Assembly: GCF_001043025.1 (NCBI RefSeq)
Contig: NZ_JYLD01000006.1
Coordinates: 1 to 64,000 of the forward strand
DNA: 64,000 nucleotides
Direction: 5' to 3'
From: Pseudomonas helleri
Lineage (GTDB): Bacteria; Pseudomonadota; Gammaproteobacteria; Pseudomonadales; Pseudomonadaceae
Made by a program: the position numbers and the translations under genes. Below, in pieces: positions 46,660 through 55,478 of the stretch (position 1 is the stretch's first letter; each line of letters starts with the position of its first letter). A model generated the notes under the pieces. The model had not been told where the DNA came from, did no database searches, and was given only the letters and a program-made list of their open reading frames with translations.

Positions 46660-48372
46660 ATGATCGAAGTTACTGAAGTTTCCATTGCCCAACTGCGTGA
46701 AGCGCTCGATTCGGGCCAGACCACCGCGGTTGAGCTGGTCAAGTCGTACCTTGCACGCATCGAGGCCTATGACGGCCCGCAAACGCCGACCGCGCTGAAC
46801 GCGGTGGTGGTGCGCAACCCCGAAGCCCTTAAAGAAGCCGAAGCGTCGGACGCCCGTCGCGCCAAGGGTGAAACCCTCGGCCCGTTGGACGGGATCCCCT
46901 ACACCGCCAAGGACAGTTACCTGGTCAAGGGCCTGACAGCCGCCTCCGGCAGCCCGGCCTTTAAAGACCTGATCGCTTATCGCGATGCGTTCACCATTGA
47001 GCGTTTGCGCGCCGCCGGGGCCATTTGCCTGGGCAAAACCAACATGCCGCCCATGGCCAACGGCGGCATGCAACGCGGCGTGTATGGCCGCGCCGAAAGC
47101 CCGTACAACGCTGACTACCTGACTGCGCCCTTCGCCTCCGGCTCGTCCAATGGTGCTGGCACGGCCACCGCTGCGAGTTTCTCGGCGTTTGGGCTGGCCG
47201 AAGAAACCTGGTCCAGCGGGCGCGGTCCGGCGTCCAACAACGGCCTGTGCGCGTACACGCCATCTCGCGGAGTGATTTCAGTGCGCGGTAACTGGCCGCT
47301 GACGCCAACCATGGACGTGGTCGTGCCCTATGCCAGGACCATGGCCGACCTGCTACAGGTGCTCGACGTGGTGGTTGCCGAAGACCCGGACACCCGTGGC
47401 GACCTGTGGCGCATGCAGCCCTGGGTGCCGCTGCCGAGCGTTGAATCCGTGCGCCCGGCGTCGTACCTGGATTTGGCCGCCAGCGCTGAATCCCTGGCCG
47501 GCAAGCGCTTTGGCGTGCCGCGCATGTACATCAATGCCGACCCGCTGGCCGGCACCGCAGAAAACCCCGGCATCGGCGGCCCGACCGGGCAGCGCATCAT
47601 CACCCGTGCTGCGGTCATCGACCTGTGGCAAGCCGCGCGCCAGGCCCTTGAGGCCAAGGGCGCCGAAGTGATCGAGGTCGACTTCCCGCTGGTGTCCAAT
47701 TGCGAAGGCGACCGTCCGGGCGCGCCAACCGTGTTCACCCGCGGGCTGGTGTCCAAGGAGTTCATGCACGACGAATTGTGGGAGCTGTCAGCCTGGGCCT
47801 TCGATGACTTCCTGCGGGCCAACGGCGACCCGAAACTCAACCGCCTGGCCGACGTGGATGGCCCGCAGATTTTCCCGCACGACCCGGGCACCCTGCCCAA
47901 CCGCGAAGATGAACTGGCAGCGGGCATGGATGAGTACGTGCGCATGGCCCAACGCGGGATTACCCCGTGGGACCAGATCGCGAGCTTGCCGGACGGCCTG
48001 CGTGGCCTGGAACAGACCCGCAAGATCGACCTTGAACAATGGATGGACGACTTGGGCCTGGATGCCGTGCTGTTCCCGACTGTCGCCGATGTAGGCCCGG
48101 CCGACGCCGATGTTAATCCGGCATCGGCCGACATTGCCTGGAGCAACGGCGTGTGGGTGGCCAACGGCAACCTGGCGATCCGTCATTTGGGCGTGCCGAC
48201 CGTCACCGTGCCGATGGGTGTGATGGCAGACATCGGCATGCCGGTGGGCCTGACCTTTGCCGGGCGCGCTTACGACGATTCGGCCTTGCTGAGCATTGCT
48301 TCGGCGTTTGAAGCATTGGGCAGCAAACGCCAGATCCCACCCCGCACCCCGCCGCTGAATACCGCTCTGTAG
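46660..48372 (+). CDS. Amidase (amidase-signature family)
   Basis: A 570-residue amidase-signature hydrolase. Catalytic lysine K84 lies in IPYTAKDSYL and the cis-serine in ASGSSNGAG (S162/S163). The nucleophile is likely S186 in TWSSGRGPAS, where the usual glycine-rich text is modified. GGTGAG precedes the ATG. The substrate is unknown. The neighbouring amtB and methylamine genes are convergent, so release of ammonia would fit the region but is not shown. Confidence 0.8.
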   Translation: MIEVTEVSIAQLREALDSGQTTAVELVKSYLARIEAYDGPQTPTALNAVVVRNPEALKEAEASDARRAKGETLGPLDGIPYTAKDSYLVKGLTAASGSPAFKDLIAYRDAFTIERLRAAGAICLGKTNMPPMANGGMQRGVYGRAESPYNADYLTAPFASGSSNGAGTATAASFSAFGLAEETWSSGRGPASNNGLCAYTPSRGVISVRGNWPLTPTMDVVVPYARTMADLLQVLDVVVAEDPDTRGDLWRMQPWVPLPSVESVRPASYLDLAASAESLAGKRFGVPRMYINADPLAGTAENPGIGGPTGQRIITRAAVIDLWQAARQALEAKGAEVIEVDFPLVSNCEGDRPGAPTVFTRGLVSKEFMHDELWELSAWAFDDFLRANGDPKLNRLADVDGPQIFPHDPGTLPNREDELAAGMDEYVRMAQRGITPWDQIASLPDGLRGLEQTRKIDLEQWMDDLGLDAVLFPTVADVGPADADVNPASADIAWSNGVWVANGNLAIRHLGVPTVTVPMGVMADIGMPVGLTFAGRAYDDSALLSIASAFEALGSKRQIPPRTPPLNTAL

Positions 48373-48425
48373 GCTTGAGTTTGCTCGCGATCTGTTGTCA
48401 AAGATCGCGAGCACGATCACTACAG
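48370..48425. repeat. Degenerate REPIN, GTAGGAGCGAGC family
   Basis: TGTAGGCTTGAGTTTGCTCG and GATCGCGAGCACGATC, CTACAGG form an imperfect palindrome between the convergent amidase and amtB genes. Confidence 0.55.
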
Positions 48426-48437
48426 GATGCTAATGCT

Positions 48438-49763
48438 TCAGTGGTTATAAGCCCGCTCGTTATGCTCAGCCAGATCCAGCCCCAGCTCTTCCACGGCATC
48501 GTCGGCACGTAAACCCATCACGCGGTCGATGATTTTCAGAATCACCCAGCTGACGGCAAAGCAATACACCGTGGTCAGCAATACGCCCTTGATCTGCGCC
48601 ATGACTTGCGCGCCCATGCTCACACCGTCCACCAGACCGCCCAACGACGGCACACAGAACACCCCGGTCAGCACTGCACCGATCATCCCGCCAATGCCAT
48701 GCAGGCCGAATACGTCCAGGCTGTCGTCATAACCGATACGGCGCTTGAGCACGGTGACGCTCAGGTAGCAGAACACCCCGCACAACAAGCCGATGGCCAG
48801 CGCACCGCCGACGCCGACATAAGCACACGCCGGGGTAATGCCCACCAACCCGGCCAGCGCACCACAGGCCAAGCCTTGAGCACTGGGTTTGCCGACCTTG
48901 AACCACTCGGTGAACATCCAGCCCAGAATGCCTGCACATGCGCCCAACTGGGTGTTGAGCATCACCATGCCGGACAACCCGCTCAAGCCGCCGCCCGAAC
49001 CGATATTGAAGCCAAACCAGCCGACCCACAGCATCGCCGCACCGGCCATGGTCAGGCTCAGGTTGTGCGCGGGCATCGGGGTGTTCTGGTAGCCCTTGCG
49101 CTTGCCCAGAATCAGGCAAGCGGCCAAGGCGGCAACCCCGGCATTGATGTGCACCGCCGTACCACCGGCATAATCCAGCACGCCCCAGTTATGCATTAAT
49201 GCACCGGGCCCGCCCCAGACCATGTGCGCCACCGGTGCGTACACCAGGGTGAACCACACCGCCATGAACAGCAGCGCCGCCGAGAACTTCATGCGCTCGG
49301 CAAAGGCACCGGCGATCAGTGCCGGAGTGATGATGGCGAAGGTCATCTGAAAGGTCACGTACACCCCTTCCGGGATGTCACCCACCAGGCTGTCGGCGTT
49401 AATGCCTTTCAAAAAGGCTTGCCCCAGGCCACCAACAAAACTGTTGAAGGTCACCTGCCCCTCCACCATGCCCGTGGTATCCACCACCATGCTGTAGCCA
49501 TAGATCACCCACAGTACGCCCACCACCCCGGCAATCCCGAAGCACTGGGTAAACAGTGAAAGCATGTTCTTGGCCCGCACCAGGCCGCCATAAAACAGCG
49601 CCAGACCGGGCAGGCACATAAACAACACGAGCGCGGCAGCGGTGATCATCCAGGCGGTGCTGCCGGTGTTCAAGACGGGGGCATCGGCGGCCTGAGCCAG
49701 CGGTGCCAACAGCATGGCTGTGCACACCATCAAAAATGATTTGCCGAGAGGGCGATTGACCAT
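48438..49763 (-). CDS. amtB: Ammonium transporter AmtB
   Basis: A 441-residue ammonium channel with a cleavable signal peptide (to about residue 26, ending AQAAD) and 11 membrane helices. The twin pore histidines are present in GGTAVHINAG and FGLHGIGG, and the phenylalanine-gate region in FAIITPALIAGAFAERM. The ATG with AGGAG upstream was chosen over a TTG two codons earlier. It lies on the same strand as gmaS-mgsABC, 112 bases after mgsC with a REPIN between, so it may be read with them. No glnK gene is adjacent, unlike the usual glnK-amtB pair. Methylammonium is also an Amt substrate, so it could import the growth substrate itself. Confidence 0.9.
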   Translation of the reverse strand: MVNRPLGKSFLMVCTAMLLAPLAQAADAPVLNTGSTAWMITAAALVLFMCLPGLALFYGGLVRAKNMLSLFTQCFGIAGVVGVLWVIYGYSMVVDTTGMVEGQVTFNSFVGGLGQAFLKGINADSLVGDIPEGVYVTFQMTFAIITPALIAGAFAERMKFSAALLFMAVWFTLVYAPVAHMVWGGPGALMHNWGVLDYAGGTAVHINAGVAALAACLILGKRKGYQNTPMPAHNLSLTMAGAAMLWVGWFGFNIGSGGGLSGLSGMVMLNTQLGACAGILGWMFTEWFKVGKPSAQGLACGALAGLVGITPACAYVGVGGALAIGLLCGVFCYLSVTVLKRRIGYDDSLDVFGLHGIGGMIGAVLTGVFCVPSLGGLVDGVSMGAQVMAQIKGVLLTTVYCFAVSWVILKIIDRVMGLRADDAVEELGLDLAEHNERAYNH

Positions 49764-49796
49764 GTTCAAAGCTCCTGCAAAAGAACGTTCGAAATT

Positions 49797-49862
49797 GTAG
49801 GAGCGAGCTTGTCTCGCGATCTTTTAAAAGATCAAAAGATCGCCAGACAAGCTCGCTCCTAC
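49797..49862. repeat. REPIN, GTAGGAGCGAGC family
   Basis: Near-perfect palindrome of GTAGGAGCGAGCTTGTCTCG with its complement, centred on CTTTTAAAAG. It lies between mgsC and amtB on the same strand and may lower amtB expression. Confidence 0.88.
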
Positions 49863-49875
49863 GAGGTGGGGTCTA

Positions 49876-51213
49876 TCAGTAGCCGGAGCCCGGTACCCAA
49901 CTGGTGCCCGCCAGCGGCACGCGGGCCATGGCGGCCGACTCTACGGTCAGGGCGACCAGGTCTTCGGGGTCAAGGTTGTGCAGGTGCGATTTGCCGCACG
50001 CCCGGGCCATGGTCTGGGCTTCCAGCACCATCACCCGCAGGTAGTTGGCCAAGCGCCGACCGCCTTCGACCGGGTCCAGACGCTTGGACAGTTCCGGGTC
50101 TTGGGTGGTGATCCCGGCGGGGTCGCGGCCGTTCTGCCAGTCGTCGTAGTAACCCGCTGCCGAACCGATTTTCTTCAGCTCAGCGTCCAGCCGCGGATGA
50201 TTGTCACCCAGGGCGATCAAGGCTGCCGTGCCAATGGCCACAGCGTCTGCCCCCAGGGCCATGGCCTTGGCCACGTCGGCACCATTGCGGATGCCGCCCG
50301 AGACAATCAACTGCACTTTGCGGTGCATGCCCATCTCTTGCAGCGCCTGAACCGCTTGCGGGATGGCCGACAAAATCGGGATGCCGACGTGTTCGATAAA
50401 CACTTCCTGAGTGGCCGCCGTGCCGCCTTGCATGCCGTCAAGCACGATCACGTCGGCCCCGGCTTTGACTGCCAGTTTGACGTCGTAGTACGGACGGCTG
50501 GCGCCGATTTTTACGTAGATGGGTTTTTCCCAGTCGGTGATTTCCCGCAGTTCGGCAATTTTGATCGCCAGGTCGTCCGGGCCGGTCCAGTCCGGGTGAC
50601 GACAGGCGCTGCGCTGATCGACGCCAATCGGCAAGGTGCGCATCCCGGCCACCCGCTCAGTGACTTTCATCCCCAGCAGCATGCCGCCACCGCCCGGTTT
50701 GGCGCCCTGCCCGAGGACGATTTCAATCGCGTCGGCCTTGCGCAAATCGTCCGGGTTCATGCCGTAGCGAGACGGCAAATACTGATACACCAGATGCTGC
50801 GACTGGCCACGCTCTTCCGGGGTCATGCCGCCGTCGCCGGTGGTGGTACTGGTCCCGGCGATGGTCGCGCCTCGGCCCAGGGCTTCCTTGGCATTGGCGG
50901 ATAAAGCACCGAAACTCATCCCGGCGATGGTAACCGGAATTTTCAGGTGAATCGGCTTCTTCGCGAAGCGGTTGCCGAGGATCACATCGGTGCCGCACTT
51001 CTCGCGATAGCCTTCCAGCGGGTAGCGCGAGACGCTGGCGCCGAGCAGCAACAAGTCATCAAAATGCGGCAGTTTGCGTTTGGTGCCACCGCCACGAATA
51101 TCGTAGATACCGGTTTCGGCCGCGCGCTGGATCTCCTGAATGGTCAGGCGATCGAAGGTGGCCGATTCGCGCAGTACCGGCGTGGTGGGCGTTGGGTTAG
51201 TGGAATCGCTCAT
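49876..51213 (-). CDS. mgsC: N-methylglutamate synthase subunit C
   Basis: A protein of 445 residues related to the FMN-binding domain of glutamate synthase: PVTIAGMSFGALSANAKEAL, GTSTTTGDGGMTPEER, DAIEIVLGQGAKPGGGG and VLDGMQGGTAAT are all conserved. It carries the synthase reaction of MgsABC, turning gamma-glutamylmethylamide into N-methylglutamate. The start ATG has GAGGAG upstream; the longer frame would overlap mgsB. It follows mgsB at 19 bases in the gmaS-mgsA-mgsB-mgsC order. Confidence 0.92.
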   Translation of the reverse strand: MSDSTNPTPTTPVLRESATFDRLTIQEIQRAAETGIYDIRGGGTKRKLPHFDDLLLLGASVSRYPLEGYREKCGTDVILGNRFAKKPIHLKIPVTIAGMSFGALSANAKEALGRGATIAGTSTTTGDGGMTPEERGQSQHLVYQYLPSRYGMNPDDLRKADAIEIVLGQGAKPGGGGMLLGMKVTERVAGMRTLPIGVDQRSACRHPDWTGPDDLAIKIAELREITDWEKPIYVKIGASRPYYDVKLAVKAGADVIVLDGMQGGTAATQEVFIEHVGIPILSAIPQAVQALQEMGMHRKVQLIVSGGIRNGADVAKAMALGADAVAIGTAALIALGDNHPRLDAELKKIGSAAGYYDDWQNGRDPAGITTQDPELSKRLDPVEGGRRLANYLRVMVLEAQTMARACGKSHLHNLDPEDLVALTVESAAMARVPLAGTSWVPGSGY

Positions 51214-51232
51214 GGGGTTCTCCTCGCGCGGA

Positions 51233-51916
51233 TCAGTACGCGGACGCGTTATCGACTTTGAAGTTGTACAGCTGACGGGCCGAGCCATAGCGCTTGAATT
51301 CGGCGGCTTTGTGCGCAAAACCGGCTACATCGAGCAGCCCTTGCAGCTCTTGCAAATGTTCGGCGCGCATCTCTTTTTCAACACAGTCCGACCCCAGCGA
51401 CTCGACGCTGCCGCGCACATAGATGTGGGTTTCGTACAGCGAGTCGCCCAGTGCATCACCGGCATCGCCGCACACCACCAGACGCCCGGCCTGGCCCATA
51501 AAACAGCTCATGTGGCCAATGCTGCCGCCGACCACAATGTCGATGCCTTTCATGGAGATCCCGCAGCGCGCCCCGGCATCGCCCTCAATCACCAGCAAGC
51601 CGCCATGGGCAGTGGCCCCGGCCGCCTGCGAGGCGCTGCCTTTGACCCGCACCACGCCCGACATCATGTTCTCGGCGCAGCCCACGCCGACGTTGCCGTG
51701 AACGGTAATCGTCGCCTGCTGGTTCATGCCCGCGCAGTAGTAACCGGCGTGGCCTTCAATATCGATGGACACAGCCTGGTTCACGCCCACCGCGAGGTTG
51801 TGCTTGCCATTGGAGTGGGTCACCCGCCATTCAGCGTCGATAACGTTATGAACCTGGTTGTGCAGCGCCTGATTGAGTTCGCGCACGCTGGCAGTGGAAA
51901 GATCGATGGTTTTCAT
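51233..51916 (-). CDS. mgsB: N-methylglutamate synthase subunit B
   Basis: A 227-residue right-handed beta-helix protein corresponding to the third domain of glutamate synthase. Repeated glycine motifs are seen (GNVGVGCAENMMSGVVRVKG, IEGDAGARCGISMKG, GGSIGHMSCFMGQAG). In the enzyme it joins the amidotransferase and FMN subunits. AAGGAG precedes the ATG, and 11 bases separate it from mgsA. Separate subunits, where GltB has one chain, are the hallmark of Mgs. Confidence 0.92.
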   Translation of the reverse strand: MKTIDLSTASVRELNQALHNQVHNVIDAEWRVTHSNGKHNLAVGVNQAVSIDIEGHAGYYCAGMNQQATITVHGNVGVGCAENMMSGVVRVKGSASQAAGATAHGGLLVIEGDAGARCGISMKGIDIVVGGSIGHMSCFMGQAGRLVVCGDAGDALGDSLYETHIYVRGSVESLGSDCVEKEMRAEHLQELQGLLDVAGFAHKAAEFKRYGSARQLYNFKVDNASAY

Positions 51917-51927
51917 GTGTGCGCTCC

Positions 51928-52833
51928 TTAAGCTGACTCGCGTTCCCAGATGTACAACGTGGCCGGTGCCGGTTCCCAGATCCGTGCGTGTTCAATGCCC
52001 GGCAGGCTCGACAGCGCCTGATACTCAGAAGCCATGGCCACGTAATCGTCGGTTTCAGCCAAAATCGCCGGTTTGCAGGCAATCGGGTCGCGGATCACCG
52101 CAAAACCGTTACGGGTGCCGATGGCGAAGGTGTAGAAGCCGTCGAGGTCTTCCAGCGCGTGGTCCAGCGCTTCTTTCAGCGAGTCGCCCTGTTGCAGGCG
52201 CCAGGTCAGGTAACCGGCCGCGACTTCGGTGTCGTTGTCGGTTTCGAAATGAATCCCTTCGCGCTTGAGCTCCTGACGCAGGCGGAAGTGATTGGACAGC
52301 GAGCCGTTGTGCACCAGGCACAAGTCGGCGCCGGTCGAAAACGGGTGGCTGCCTTCCATGGTCACCGCACTTTCAGTGGCCATGCGGGTGTGGCCGATGA
52401 TGTGGCTGCCCTGCATGCCGGCCAGGCCGAAGCGCCGGGAAATGTCCTCAGGCAAGCCCATGCCCTTAAGGATCTCGATGCTCTGCCCGGCGCTCATGAT
52501 GCGCACCGTCGGCGCCAGCTCAGCCAGTACGGCACGCACTGATGCCTCATCGGCATTGACCTTGAGCACCGCAGCGCTGGCGTTCTGGAACCAGTCCAGC
52601 GAGCAGCCCAGGCGCCCTTCCAGCGCGCCCATCAGGTTGTTCCAGTCAAAGCTTTCAGTGGTTGCCTGCAACGTCAATTTGACCCAGCCTGCCGCCACTT
52701 CGTCGCCGTAGATAGCAAAGCCGGCACTGTCCGGGCCGCGATCCGTCATGGCCTGCAACATGGGTTCAAACAACGTGCCGAGCCGGGCTTCCAGCTGCGG
52801 GTTTTTCAGATACAGACCTACGATTCCACACAT
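51928..52833 (-). CDS. mgsA: N-methylglutamate synthase subunit A (class II amidotransferase)
   Basis: A 301-residue N-terminal-nucleophile amidotransferase: Cys2 follows the start (MCGIVGLYL), with DRGPDSAGFAIY, GHTRMATESAV, LVHNGSLSNHF and NDTEVAAGYL. It removes the methylamine from gamma-glutamylmethylamide for transfer to 2-oxoglutarate by the other subunits. GAGGA precedes the ATG. It starts 48 bases after the gmaS stop, in the same operon. Confidence 0.92.
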   Translation of the reverse strand: MCGIVGLYLKNPQLEARLGTLFEPMLQAMTDRGPDSAGFAIYGDEVAAGWVKLTLQATTESFDWNNLMGALEGRLGCSLDWFQNASAAVLKVNADEASVRAVLAELAPTVRIMSAGQSIEILKGMGLPEDISRRFGLAGMQGSHIIGHTRMATESAVTMEGSHPFSTGADLCLVHNGSLSNHFRLRQELKREGIHFETDNDTEVAAGYLTWRLQQGDSLKEALDHALEDLDGFYTFAIGTRNGFAVIRDPIACKPAILAETDDYVAMASEYQALSSLPGIEHARIWEPAPATLYIWERESA

Positions 52834-52881
52834 AAGAGCAGTCCTCAGGTTGTTCGGGAGCGGCTGTGCCGCCAGACATAA

Positions 52882-54216
52882 TCAGAAGAATTCTGTATAA
52901 CGCTTGATTTCCCAGTCGGAGACGTGGCGGCTGTACTCCACCCACTCCATGCGTTTGAGCTTGATAAACTCGCCAACGATTTGCGGGCCGAGCACCTCGG
53001 CAAACAGCGGGTCGGCTTGCAACGCGTCACAGGCTTCCTTGAGCGATTGCGGCAAGGTCTTGATGCCCCGGGCGGCGATTTCTTCGAGGCTCAGGCTGTA
53101 GAGGTTTTCGTTGCAGACGTGGTCGATTTCCAGTTGACGATCGATGCCGTCGAGCCCGGCCGCGATGATCGCTGCGCTGACCAGATACGGGTTGCACCCG
53201 GCATCTGGCAGGCGAAACTCCAGACGCCCGTAAGGCACGCGGACCATGGCCGAACGGTTGTTGGCGCCGAAGGCGATAAAGGCCGGTGCCCAGGTGGCGC
53301 CGGACAAGGACTGCCCCACCACCAGGCGCTTGTAAGAGTTGACGGTCGGCGCAGCGAAGGCACACAGGGCCGGGCCGTGGGCGAGCAGACCGGCAGCAAA
53401 GTGATAAGCCATTTTCGACAGGCCCATGCCGCTGGGATCACTGGCGTCATGGAACAGGTTTTTGTTCTCGGCACTGCTGATCGACAGGTGAAAGTGCATG
53501 CCGTTGCCCGCCCGCTTGGGGTCCGGCTTGGGCATGAATGAGCAAATCATGCCCAGGTCATTGGCGATTTCACCGGCCGCCATGCGAAAGAACGTGAAGC
53601 GGTCGGCGGAGGTCAGTGCATCGCTGTAGGTGTAATTGATCTCGAATTGGCCGTTGGCGTCTTCGTGGTCAATTTGGTAGACCTCAAAGTCCACCGCTTG
53701 CAGGGCTTCGGTGAGTTTTTCCAGAAACTCTCTTGAGCGCGACAGGCCTTTGTAGTCGTAGCAAGGCTTGTCGAGGTTGTCGCTGGGGTCGACCAGTTGC
53801 AGCGTGCCCTGCTCGTCACGGCGCATCAGGTTGAACTCCGGCTCCAGCCCGGTGTTGAGGGTCCAGCCCTTGTCCGCCAGGCGCTGCACTTGTTGCTGCA
53901 ATACATAACGGCTGTCGTAAGGGTGCGGCTTGCCATCAACATGCCCCACGCACACCACTCGCCCGTAACCTGGCTGCCAGGGCACCGGGGTCAGGGTCGA
54001 CAAATCGCCACGGGCCATAAAATCCGCGCCGTGGGGCTCCATGCCCATGCCACTAATGGCAAAACCGGCGAACCCGGCGCCCTCTTCGGCGACGGTCTTG
54101 AGGCCACAAATCGGCACCGACTTGGTTTTCGCCGCACCGTGAATATCGACAAACTGCGCAAGCACGTACTTGATCCCGTGCTTATCGATGATGCGCTGGG
54201 TTTCTGCTGGCAGCAT
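52882..54216 (-). CDS. gmaS: Gamma-glutamylmethylamide synthetase
   Basis: A 444-residue glutamine-synthetase-fold ligase joining methylamine to glutamate with ATP. Recognised: the N-terminal [28 protein letters not shown], the catalytic [10 protein letters not shown], and [20 protein letters not shown]. These stretches are typical of GmaS and differ from both GlnA and the PuuA-like ligase at 10176-11543. AGGAG precedes the ATG. It leads the minus-strand operon gmaS-mgsABC and is divergent from an XRE-cupin regulator, with shared TTCC/GGAA elements between them. Confidence 0.93.
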   Translation of the reverse strand: MLPAETQRIIDKHGIKYVLAQFVDIHGAAKTKSVPICGLKTVAEEGAGFAGFAISGMGMEPHGADFMARGDLSTLTPVPWQPGYGRVVCVGHVDGKPHPYDSRYVLQQQVQRLADKGWTLNTGLEPEFNLMRRDEQGTLQLVDPSDNLDKPCYDYKGLSRSREFLEKLTEALQAVDFEVYQIDHEDANGQFEINYTYSDALTSADRFTFFRMAAGEIANDLGMICSFMPKPDPKRAGNGMHFHLSISSAENKNLFHDASDPSGMGLSKMAYHFAAGLLAHGPALCAFAAPTVNSYKRLVVGQSLSGATWAPAFIAFGANNRSAMVRVPYGRLEFRLPDAGCNPYLVSAAIIAAGLDGIDRQLEIDHVCNENLYSLSLEEIAARGIKTLPQSLKEACDALQADPLFAEVLGPQIVGEFIKLKRMEWVEYSRHVSDWEIKRYTEFF

Positions 54217-54274
54217 TACTCGTCACTCCTGGCGAAAGGCAAAACAGTGAGGGTTGGCCTTAACTGTCTTTTTA

Positions 54275-54307
54275 TTCCTAAAAAGAAAGTTAGTTTCCCA
54301 ATAGGAA
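54275..54307. promoter_or_regulatory. TTCC/GGAA element near gmaS
   Basis: TTCC at 54275 and 54295 are 20 bases apart, the second followed by N5 and GGAA (54304-54307). The text TATTCC-N4-AAGAAAGT is repeated before the second purU (55381-55398). It lies 60-90 bases upstream of gmaS. Confidence 0.55.
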
Positions 54308-54378
54308 TGCAAAGCCCTTGCCAGAGTTGTCAGCGCTGCGTCAAAACGCCTCCAGTGGCGTTTTCGTGCTGTCTATAT

Positions 54379-54403
54379 GGGAAAATTCTTTTCCCGGTGG
54401 GAA
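54379..54403. promoter_or_regulatory. TTCC/GGAA element near the XRE-cupin regulator
   Basis: GGGAAAA-N3-TTTTCCC is followed by GGT and GGGAA; GGAA halves at 54380 and 54400 are 20 bases apart with TTCC between. It lies about 90-115 bases before the regulator's ATG, a position for autoregulation. Confidence 0.55.
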
Positions 54404-54493
54404 TATGGCCAATGATCCGCTAGCCTGTAACCAGCTTTTTGCACTTTCTCAGTGCGAAACTATTGTTACTGAACGGAAAGTGTGCAGGACTGA

Positions 54494-55099
54494 ATGACGA
54501 TGCCAACCGAACCCGCTCCACGGCTCAAGCTTGAGCAATACTTGGGCATGCAGATAAAGCGCCAACGCCAGGCTCAGGATTTGAAGTTGTCCGACGTGGC
54601 CAAAATTGCCGATATCAGCCAGGGCATGTTGAGCAAAATCGAAAACGCCCAGGTCTCTACCAGCCTCGATACCTTGAGCCGTCTGTGCGACGTGCTCGGC
54701 TTGCCGATGTCCAAGCTGTTCAGTGAATACGATCAGCAGGACGGCAGCGCGCTGCTGGTCAAGGCCGATCAAGGCATGGAGGTGGTGCGCCGGGGCACCG
54801 AGAAAGGCCACACCTATCACTTGCTCAACCACACGCGCGGCCCGAAGAAGAGTTTTGAGGCGTACATGGTGAGCATGGACGACGCCAGCGAAGAGTTCCC
54901 GACCTTCGCCCATCCGGGCACCGAGTTTTTGCATTTGCTGGAAGGCGAATTGATTTATCGCCACGGCAACCAGTTGTACCGCATGCAGGCGGGCGACAGC
55001 CTGACCTTCGAAGGCGACATCCCCCACGGGCCAGAACAGCTTGTGCAAGTACCGATTCGTTTGTTGTCGATCATGAACTACGGCAACGACAAGGAATAA
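54494..55099 (+). CDS. XRE-family regulator with C-terminal cupin domain
   Basis: A 201-residue regulator: helix-turn-helix about residues 18-75 (QDLKLSDVAKIADISQGMLS, ENAQVSTSLDTLSRL) and a cupin sensor domain about 110-195 (HPGTEFLHLLEGELIYRHG, GDSLTFEGDIPHGPEQ). Such proteins often repress or activate catabolic genes for small amines and amino acids. AGGA precedes the ATG. It lies between the gmaS operon and the purU-folD-mgd operon and is the natural candidate to read the TTCC/GGAA elements. Ligand unknown. Confidence 0.88.
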   Translation: MTMPTEPAPRLKLEQYLGMQIKRQRQAQDLKLSDVAKIADISQGMLSKIENAQVSTSLDTLSRLCDVLGLPMSKLFSEYDQQDGSALLVKADQGMEVVRRGTEKGHTYHLLNHTRGPKKSFEAYMVSMDDASEEFPTFAHPGTEFLHLLEGELIYRHGNQLYRMQAGDSLTFEGDIPHGPEQLVQVPIRLLSIMNYGNDKE

Positions 55100-55190
55100 G
55101 CCATACCCTCTTTGGCTGCCGCCCCGTCTTCGATACCGCATTGTCGCGCAGCAAAAAGGCCACCGAATATCTTCAGCATCCCCCAATCGG

Positions 55191-55225
55191 TTCCCTCTCC
55201 TTCGGGAGAGGGCTAGGGTGAGGGG
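55191..55225. repeat. Dispersed hairpin repeat CCCTCTCC-TTC-GGGAGAGG
   Basis: A short perfect hairpin followed by CTAGGGTGAGGGG, a pattern recalled as widely scattered in Pseudomonas genomes. It belongs to the 379-base gap between the regulator and purU. That gap also holds a single REP arm (55239-55270) and, nearer purU, the TTCC/GGAA region. Confidence 0.7.
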
Positions 55226-55238
55226 CTCTTAGATCAAG

Positions 55239-55270
55239 ATCAAAAGATCGCGAGGCAAGCTCGCTCCTAC
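55239..55270. repeat. Single REP arm, GTAGGAGCGAGC family
   Basis: Only the right-hand arm (AAAGATCGCGAGGCAAGCTC then GCTCCTAC) is present; no matching left arm was found upstream. Confidence 0.75.
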
Positions 55271-55348
55271 AGATTGCATCTTTCCTCCCCGCATAAAATT
55301 CCTGTCAGTTAAAAAACTTTCTTAAAACCTCTGGACGCGGCGCGGGCA

Positions 55349-55405
55349 TTCCCCTATAAAGCCAACATTCAGGAATATTTTATTCCCGTCAAGAAAGTAC
55401 GTTCC
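55349..55405. promoter_or_regulatory. TTCC/GGAA region before the second purU
   Basis: TTCC at 55349, GGAA at 55372, TTCC at 55383 and TTCC at 55402 surround the palindrome GGAATA-TTT-TATTCC (55372-55386). It ends about 75 bases before purU and shares TATTCC-N4-AAGAAAGT with the gmaS region. Confidence 0.5.
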
Positions 55406-55478
55406 GCCTCGAGAACGGCTGTGCTGATGTCTTTTTTCGCCCTGCGATGAGCTGCCACTACCTTCCCGAGGATGTGTC

